Positions 58,907 through 64,000 of a DNA stretch of 64,000 bases are shown here, in pieces; the first letter of the stretch is position 1; the number at the start of each line of letters is the position of its first letter. The position numbers were made by a program, and so were the translations under genes. The DNA is from Salipiger bermudensis HTCC2601 (lineage in GTDB: Bacteria > Pseudomonadota > Alphaproteobacteria > Rhodobacterales > Rhodobacteraceae). The notes beneath the pieces were generated by a model. The model made no database searches. It had not been told where the DNA came from and was given only the letters and a program-made list of their open reading frames with translations. The stretch spans positions 48,958 to 112,957 of the forward strand of contig NZ_DS022280.1 of the NCBI RefSeq assembly GCF_000153725.1, read 5' to 3'.

Positions 58907-59829
58907 TGTCCGCCGCAGAGAATGGCGGGCTCTTTGCCGCCACCATCTGCCCGATGACCGAGGAGGGCGCGCTTGATCGCGCCAGCCTCGAGCGGCATTT
59001 TGCAACCGTCCTGTCCGATCCCGGGCAGGCGGGGCTGCTGCTCAACGGCCATGCGGGCGAGGGCATCCACATGTCGCGCGCCGAGCAGGCCGAGGTGGTC
59101 CGCATCGCCCGCGACGTCGCGGGCGGGCGCCGGATCCTTGCTGCGGTGAGCGGCGAGAACACCGCCTTCGCGGCCGCCGATGCACAGGCCGCGCTCGATG
59201 CCGGGGCCGACGCGGTGATGGTCTTCGCGCCGTTTTCCTGGGCGCTCGGGGCCGACCCGCGCGCCATCGTCGCCCATCACGAGGGCATCGCCGCCGCCAC
59301 CGGCGCGCCGGTCTACCTGTTCCAGGGCTCCGTCGGCTCGTTCAAGCTCGCCTACACCCCGGACGTGCTGCGCCGCCTGCTCGAGATCGACAGCGTCGCG
59401 GGCATCAAGGAAGGCAGCTGGGAGACCAAGTCCTACGAGGTCACCCGCCGCATTGCCCGCGAGATGCGTCCGGACGTGGCCGTCATGGCCTCGGGCGACG
59501 AGCATCTCTTCCCCTGCTTCATGATCGGCAGCGACGGCTCGGCGGTCAGCCTCTCGGCGCTCGTCCCCGAGCTAATCACCGCGCTCGACGCCCATGTGCG
59601 CGAGGGCCGGATTGCGCCGGCGCAGGAGATCCACGCCGCGCTCTTCGGCCTTGCCCGCCTGATCTATGCCGCGCCCGGCCACATGGCTGCCGCGCGCCTC
59701 AAGGCCTGCCTCGCGGAGCTCGGCCGCATCGACACCCCTGCCTGCCGCGCCCCCACGCCGCGCATCGAGAGCGATGAGCTCGACGCCCTGATGACCGCGC
59801 TGCGCCCCTGCCTGGAGCTGATCCCATGA
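58906..59829 (+). CDS. Dihydrodipicolinate synthase-superfamily aldolase B
   Basis: A 307-residue paralogue of aldolase A. It shares LLNGHAGEGIHMSRAEQAEV and has the Lys in SVAGIKEGSWETKSYEV; the Tyr position is Phe in YLFQGSVGSFK. The C-terminal region is more diverged and could alter specificity. Start ATG 58906 overlaps the previous stop by one base. The pair may form a mixed oligomer or serve two steps. Confidence 0.85.
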   Translation: MSAAENGGLFAATICPMTEEGALDRASLERHFATVLSDPGQAGLLLNGHAGEGIHMSRAEQAEVVRIARDVAGGRRILAAVSGENTAFAAADAQAALDAGADAVMVFAPFSWALGADPRAIVAHHEGIAAATGAPVYLFQGSVGSFKLAYTPDVLRRLLEIDSVAGIKEGSWETKSYEVTRRIAREMRPDVAVMASGDEHLFPCFMIGSDGSAVSLSALVPELITALDAHVREGRIAPAQEIHAALFGLARLIYAAPGHMAAARLKACLAELGRIDTPACRAPTPRIESDELDALMTALRPCLELIP

Positions 59830-60113
59830 GCCAACTGCAAACCCATATCGTCTTTGTCGATGTCGACCCGGAAGACGAAGCCGCCTTCGACGAATGGTAC
59901 GAGACCGTTCACCTGCCCGACATCCTCGCCTGCCCCGGCTGGCTGAATGCACGGCGCGAGAAATGCCTCGAGGGCGGGCCGCGCCACGTGGCGATCTACA
60001 CGATCACCGGGCCGGAAGCCTATGAAACGCCCGAGTTCAATGCTATCAAGGGCTTCGGGCCGTTCAGCGACAAGGTGCGCAATTTCACGCGCATCCGCCT
60101 GACACAAAGCTGA
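59826..60113 (+). CDS. Small ferredoxin-like-fold (dimeric alpha-beta barrel) protein
   Basis: A 95-residue protein with the pattern of EthD/ABM-type barrels: IVFVDVDPEDEAAFDEWYET, HLPDILACPGWLNARREKCL, then ARHVAIYTITGPEAYETPEF-like text. It could be a small lyase or isomerase, or bind an unstable intermediate. It overlaps the previous aldolase stop by four bases, so belongs to the operon. Function is unassigned. Confidence 0.72.
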   Translation: MSQLQTHIVFVDVDPEDEAAFDEWYETVHLPDILACPGWLNARREKCLEGGPRHVAIYTITGPEAYETPEFNAIKGFGPFSDKVRNFTRIRLTQS

Positions 60114-60151
60114 GCCGCGCGTTGGGACAGGGGAAACCAATCGGAGACATA

Positions 60152-61078
60152 TTGAACCTCCGTCAACTCGAGATTCTCCGCGCCGTCGTGCAGTTTCGCA
60201 CGACCGTCGGCGCCGCGGAGCGCCTCGGCATGTCCCAGCCCTCGATCTCGAACACCATCCGGCATATCGAGACGGTGCTCGGATTTCCCCTGTTCGAACG
60301 CATCAGCAACCGGCTGTCTCCCACCGAGGAGACCCTGATCCTGCTCGAGGAGTCCGAGCCGCTCTTTCTGCTGCGCGACGCGGTCAACCAGCGCGCCGCC
60401 GACCTGCGCATGGGCAAGATCGGCCGCATCCGCGTGGCCTCCACCGCCGAGCTCAGCGAAGCGGTGCTGCCCCGGGTGATCGCCGATTACGCCCGCGAGT
60501 TCCCCCGCATCCAGATCTCGCTCGAGACCCGCCCGCTCGACAGCGTGCTGCAGGTGGTCGAGAACGGCGTCGCCGACGTGGCTTTCGCGATCTCGCCCTA
60601 CGAGCGGCAGGCGATGGCCTACGAGCTCATCGATACGCTGCAGGCGGTGGTGCTCTGCGACGAGAACGATCCCGTCGCCAAGCTTGACGTGGTGTCGCCC
60701 AAGGATCTGGTCGAGCGCCCGATGGTCGGCCCGCAGGTGGCCAACCGGATCGGGCTGATGATGGCCGACAGTTTCCGCGCCAAGGGGCTGGATTACCGCC
60801 CCACCATCGAGACCCGCTTCATGAACGCCGCCGCGCGCATCGTGCGCGATGGCTGGGGCGTGGCGCTGGTGGACGAGCTTTCGGCCTATACCGCCATGCG
60901 GCCCGGGCTCGTCGTGCGGCCCTACAGCGCCGACATGAGTTTCGAGCTCTCGGCCGCGATGCCCAAGAGCAAGAGCCCGTCGCGGCAGACCAAGCGCTTC
61001 ATCAAGGCCTTTCGCGAGCGGGTCGCGCTGCGCCTCGCCGAGGTGCGCGAAGAAAGCCGCCGCCCCGTCAGCGAGTAG
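60152..61078 (+). CDS. LysR-family transcriptional regulator of the catabolic cluster
   Basis: A 308-residue LysR regulator: RQLEILRAVVQFRTTVGAAE, then MSQPSISNTIRHIETVLGFP, and an effector domain with RVASTAELSEAVLPRVIADY. The TTG at 60152 is chosen as start because GGAG lies five bases upstream, and the resulting N-terminus (MNLRQLEILR) is normal. An upstream TTG at 60122 is possible. Convergent with the HpcH/HpaI gene (11-base overlap). Confidence 0.85.
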   Translation: MNLRQLEILRAVVQFRTTVGAAERLGMSQPSISNTIRHIETVLGFPLFERISNRLSPTEETLILLEESEPLFLLRDAVNQRAADLRMGKIGRIRVASTAELSEAVLPRVIADYAREFPRIQISLETRPLDSVLQVVENGVADVAFAISPYERQAMAYELIDTLQAVVLCDENDPVAKLDVVSPKDLVERPMVGPQVANRIGLMMADSFRAKGLDYRPTIETRFMNAAARIVRDGWGVALVDELSAYTAMRPGLVVRPYSADMSFELSAAMPKSKSPSRQTKRFIKAFRERVALRLAEVREESRRPVSE

Positions 61079-61853
61079 CCTTCGCCTTCAGCCGTGCGAG
61101 CTGCGCCGCGCCACCTTCGGTGATCAGGTTGGTCTCGTTGGTGGCGACGATCGCGCGCGCCCCGAGCGCCAGCGCGTGGCTTTCGACCAGCGCCTCCGGC
61201 AGGCCCATCACCCCAAACCCGCAGCCATGGGCCGCCGCCGCGCCCGCGATGCGCTGGAAGGCGGCGCGCAGATCGGGGTGGTCGATCTGGCCGCGAAGGC
61301 CGATGCCGTCCGCGAGATCGTTGGTGCCGATCATCAGCATGTCGATGCCGGGAGTCGCTGCGATCTGATCAACTGCGCCCAAAGCAGGGGCACTTTCGAT
61401 CATCGCGATCACCTCCACGTTGCGCTCGGCACCGTCCACCAGTTCGGAGGCGGGAACCACGCGGTAGTCCAGCATCGGCAGCGGGCCGGGCAGGGCGCGC
61501 GCCCCACGCGGGCCAAAGCGGCAAGCCTGAGCGATGCGCTGTGCATCCGCGGCACTGTCCACATGGGGGACGATCACGCCCGTGGCGCCGCAGTCGAGGA
61601 CCCGCGCAATATCCGAAGAATCCGGCCCTGTAACGCGGCCGTACACCGGAAGACCAGCCGCGATCCCGGCCGCCGCCATCTGCCCGAGCTCGCCCAGTCC
61701 GATGGGGCCATGCTCCATGTCGGCAACCACGAAGTCGAATCCCGCGCCGCGCGCCATGAGAACCGACTCTGCCCGGCCCAGAACACAGAAGGCGAGGCCG
61801 TAAGCAGCGCTGGAGACGTTTTCAGACTGCCCGGGATTTGATCTGATGCTCAT
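61068..61853 (-). CDS. HpcH/HpaI-family aldolase
   Basis: A 261-residue class II (metal-dependent) aldolase: FDFVVADMEHGPIGLGELGQ supplies the catalytic His, AGLPVYGRVTGPDSSDI the Arg, and VEVIAMIESAPALGAVDQ and GTNDLADGIG the metal-binding Glu and Asp region. It could cleave a hydroxyacyl or 2-oxo acid at the end of the pathway. It overlaps the LysR 3' end by 11 bases and is divergent from the TRAP genes. Confidence 0.9.
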   Translation of the reverse strand: MSIRSNPGQSENVSSAAYGLAFCVLGRAESVLMARGAGFDFVVADMEHGPIGLGELGQMAAAGIAAGLPVYGRVTGPDSSDIARVLDCGATGVIVPHVDSAADAQRIAQACRFGPRGARALPGPLPMLDYRVVPASELVDGAERNVEVIAMIESAPALGAVDQIAATPGIDMLMIGTNDLADGIGLRGQIDHPDLRAAFQRIAGAAAAHGCGFGVMGLPEALVESHALALGARAIVATNETNLITEGGAAQLARLKAKATR

Positions 61854-62083
61854 AATATGCTCTATTTTTGATCTGGAGATTTTTGCGTTGGCATCACGGT
61901 AGATCAGATTTTTCCGGAATATTCGGAAAAACGGCGGAATAAATACTTCCTATAAGGATATTTATAGCCTCCAGCCTTCATTGCTTCGCGCTTGCCGGTA
62001 ACCTCCTCGGAAACCGGCGCCGGTGACGACGGGAACGACATCCGTTACCCGCGACCCCGCCGAGACAACAAGGAGGCGCGTCC
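61854..62083. promoter_or_regulatory. Divergent control region of the aldolase and TRAP transporter
   Basis: Contains the perfect inverted repeat TTTTTCCG / CGGAAAAA around seven bases (61909-61931), and A+T-rich TATAAGGATATTTATA around 61950. These may be an operator for the LysR regulator; they lie between the divergent aldolase and TRAP permease genes. No coding potential is seen. Confidence 0.4.
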
Positions 62084-62656
62084 ATGCCAGACCGGACGAC
62101 CAGCAACAGCGACACGAGCGGATCCCTGACCGCTTCGCCGCTTCTCAGGATCCCCGGGCTCTGCCTGACCATCTTGCGCCGCATCGTCGACGTGGCGGCG
62201 CTGCTGCTGCTGGCCTACATGTCCTGCGCCATCCTCGCCCAGATCATCGGGCGCTACTTCTTCAACTACTCCATCGCCTGGAGCGAGGAGACCGCCACCT
62301 TTGCACAGGTCTGGCTGATCCTGCTGGGCGCGGGCATCGCCATGCGCTTCAACCAGCATGTCGGCGTCGACGTGCTGATCCGCAAGGCGCCGCTCCCGGT
62401 GCAGCGGCTCTGCAATGGCGCAGGCCTGCTGCTGGGGCTGTGGTTCCTCGGCGTGGTGGTCGTGGGCTCGCTGTCGATGCTGAGCATCGGCTTCATGATC
62501 AAGTCGCCGGCGCTGCAGATCCCGATGGCGGTGCCCTATATGGCGCTGCCGGTGGGCTTCGGCTACTTCCTGATCGAGTTTGCCGTCACCACCCTGCCGC
62601 GCGTGATCGATCCCGACCGGGCAGCGGCCTCCGAGAAAGAGGAGGCCAAGGCATGA
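62084..62656 (+). CDS. TRAP transporter small permease (DctQ family)
   Basis: A 190-residue four-helix subunit of a tripartite carboxylate importer. The helices are visible at VDVAALLLLAYMSCAILAQI, SIAWSEETATFAQVWLILLG, LCNGAGLLLGLWFLGVVVVG, and AVPYMALPVGFGYFLIEFAV. It overlaps the large permease by four bases. Substrate unknown. Confidence 0.92.
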   Translation: MPDRTTSNSDTSGSLTASPLLRIPGLCLTILRRIVDVAALLLLAYMSCAILAQIIGRYFFNYSIAWSEETATFAQVWLILLGAGIAMRFNQHVGVDVLIRKAPLPVQRLCNGAGLLLGLWFLGVVVVGSLSMLSIGFMIKSPALQIPMAVPYMALPVGFGYFLIEFAVTTLPRVIDPDRAAASEKEEAKA

Positions 62657-63930
62657 TCTGGGCAGGCAGCGGGTTCCTTCTTCTTCTCGTCTCGGGCATC
62701 CCGATTGTCCTGGCGCTCGGCATCGCCGCGCTGGTGGCCATTGAGTTCACCACCACGGCGCCGATCTCGATCGTGGCGCAGCGGGTCTATGGCGGCATCA
62801 GCTCCTTCACCCTCATGGCGATCCCGTTCTTCGTGGCCTCCGGCCTGCTGATGGAGGCCGGCGGCATCGCCCGGCGCTTCGTCAACCTCGCCGGCGCGCT
62901 GGTGGGCTGGATCACCGGCAGCCTCTACCTCGTCTCCATCGTCACCGGCACCGGCCTCGCGGCGATCTCGGGTTCGGGCTCGGCCGACACGGCCGCGATC
63001 AGCGCGGTGATGACACCGGAGATGCGCAAGCGCGGCTACGACATCGACCTCGCCTCGGCGGTGATCGCCGCCTCCGGCTCGCTGGCCTCGGTGATCCCAC
63101 CCTCGATCGTGATGATCGTCATCGCCATCACCGCCAACCAGTCGATCGGCGCCATGTTCCTCGGCGGCATCGTCCCAGGACTGCTGGTGATGACCGGCCT
63201 GATGCTGGGCTGCTGGCTCTTCGCCAAGCGCGGCGGCGAGGCCTATCGCGACCGCGAGCCCTTCACCCTCGGCCGCCTCGGCCGCAGCTTCCTCGAGGCG
63301 GTGCCGGGCATGCTGGTGCCGGTGGTGATCCTCGGCGGCATCGTCGGCGGCGTGTTCACCGCCACCGAGGCGGCCTGCGTGGCGCTCTTCACCACGCTGA
63401 TCGTTACCATGTTCATCTACCGCGAGATCACCGTACGCGACCTGCCGCGCATCTTCCTGCGCGCCATCAGCCTCTCGGCCACGGTGCTGATCATCGTCGC
63501 CACGGCCTCGGTCTTCACATGGATCATCGCGACGCAGGGCTTCCCCGCCATGCTGCGCGACTGGCTCACCGGCGTCACGAGCAACCCCGTCGCCTTCCTG
63601 CTCATCGTCAACGTGCTGCTGCTCGTGGTCGGAATGTTCATGGAAAGCATCTCGGCGGTGTTGATCCTGCTGCCGATCCTGCTGCCCATCGCGCAGAGCT
63701 ACGGCATCAACCCGGTGCAGTTCGGCGTGATCACCGCGCTCAACCTGTCGATCGGGCTCATCACGCCGCCCTACGGCATCTGCCTCTACGTCGCCTCGAC
63801 CGTTGCCGGGCGCCGCATCGAGCAGGTCTCGCGCAAGGTCTGGCTGCCGCTCGGCTGCATGCTGGTGGCGCTGATGCTGGTGACCTTCGTGCCGGCGATC
63901 TCCCTCTGGCTGCCCTCGGTCCTGCTGTGA
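62653..63930 (+). CDS. TRAP transporter large permease (DctM family)
   Basis: A 425-residue membrane protein with twelve or so helices and the DctM signature region SGSGSADTAAISAVMTPEMR, the IPPSIVMIVIAITANQSIGA loop, and GLITPPYGICLYVASTVAGR near the C-terminus. It works with DctQ and a periplasmic receptor, whose gene probably begins at 63984. Confidence 0.95.
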   Translation: MIWAGSGFLLLLVSGIPIVLALGIAALVAIEFTTTAPISIVAQRVYGGISSFTLMAIPFFVASGLLMEAGGIARRFVNLAGALVGWITGSLYLVSIVTGTGLAAISGSGSADTAAISAVMTPEMRKRGYDIDLASAVIAASGSLASVIPPSIVMIVIAITANQSIGAMFLGGIVPGLLVMTGLMLGCWLFAKRGGEAYRDREPFTLGRLGRSFLEAVPGMLVPVVILGGIVGGVFTATEAACVALFTTLIVTMFIYREITVRDLPRIFLRAISLSATVLIIVATASVFTWIIATQGFPAMLRDWLTGVTSNPVAFLLIVNVLLLVVGMFMESISAVLILLPILLPIAQSYGINPVQFGVITALNLSIGLITPPYGICLYVASTVAGRRIEQVSRKVWLPLGCMLVALMLVTFVPAISLWLPSVLL

Positions 63931-63983
63931 CCCCGGGCATTCGGATTTCTCCCCAAACCAACCAGAAGAAAGTGAAAAAACTG

Positions 63984-64000
63984 ATGTCCAACAGAGTTCT
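63984..64000 (+). CDS. Start of a downstream gene, probably the TRAP solute receptor (partial)
   Basis: Only the first six codons (MSNRVL) are in the window, 53 bases after the DctM stop, preceded by AAGAAAG. A DctP-type receptor commonly follows the permeases. The identity is a guess from context. Confidence 0.35.

Noticed and set aside
1-64000. CRISPR arrays, tRNA or rRNA genes, insertion sequences, integrases
   Set aside because: No regularly spaced repeats, no tRNA-like fold recognised, and no transposase-like or integrase-like protein among the reading frames.

Overview
This is a GC-rich alphaproteobacterial replicon of the Roseobacter/Rhodobacterales type. Three things point there: a plasmid repABC replication-partition cassette, an alphaproteobacterial flagellar set (FlaF, FlbT, DUF1217, MotE-like, MucR, CtrA-like regulator), and catabolic genes with TRAP and ABC importers. 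Because repABC is present, the molecule is most likely a large plasmid or chromid rather than the main chromosome. This is inference from gene content; no taxon was verified.

Layout. 1-8.3 kb: oligopeptide-type ABC importer genes (permease cut by the window edge, binding protein) next to an IclR regulator with a tandem operator; a VapBC-like toxin-antitoxin pair with its palindromic operator; a FAD/Fe-S D-2-hydroxyacid dehydrogenase divergent from a LysR gene; and an alpha/beta hydrolase. 8.3-16 kb: flagellar export and rod operon on the minus strand (flgB-flgC-fliE-fliQ-lytic transglycosylase-flhA-fliR-flhB), with fliI divergent. 16-19.7 kb: repABC on the minus strand. Two identical 16-bp parS palindromes flank repC, a counter-transcribed RNA lies between repB and repC, repC contains a candidate origin dyad, and two inverted repeats lie ahead of repA. 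The cassette separates fliI from the fliJ-like gene.

19.7-52.7 kb: the rest of the flagellar locus. It holds fliJ-like, motA, motB, two MucR-type proteins, an OmpR-like regulator, a sigma-70-family factor, fliK, flgD, two FliL-type genes, flgHAGF, flgE, flgKL, a CtrA-like regulator, flgI, a short flgJ, a flgN-like gene, two tandem flagellins with duplicated mRNA leaders, flaF, flbT, DUF1217, fliG, the fliF-fliH-fliN-fliP operon, fliLM and motE-like. Structural, export and motor parts are nearly complete. I did not find fliD, fliS, fliO, fliA or chemotaxis genes here.

52.7-64 kb: an organic-acid catabolic cluster. It comprises a SnoaL-like protein, an amidohydrolase, a class III CoA-transferase, an acyl-CoA dehydrogenase, two MaoC-fold proteins, two DapA-superfamily aldolases, a small ferredoxin-like-barrel protein, a LysR regulator, an HpcH/HpaI aldolase and a TRAP transporter. 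Several of these enzymes have substitutions at canonical catalytic positions. The gene set reads as uptake, CoA activation, dehydrogenation, hydration and carbon-carbon cleavage of an unidentified carboxylate.
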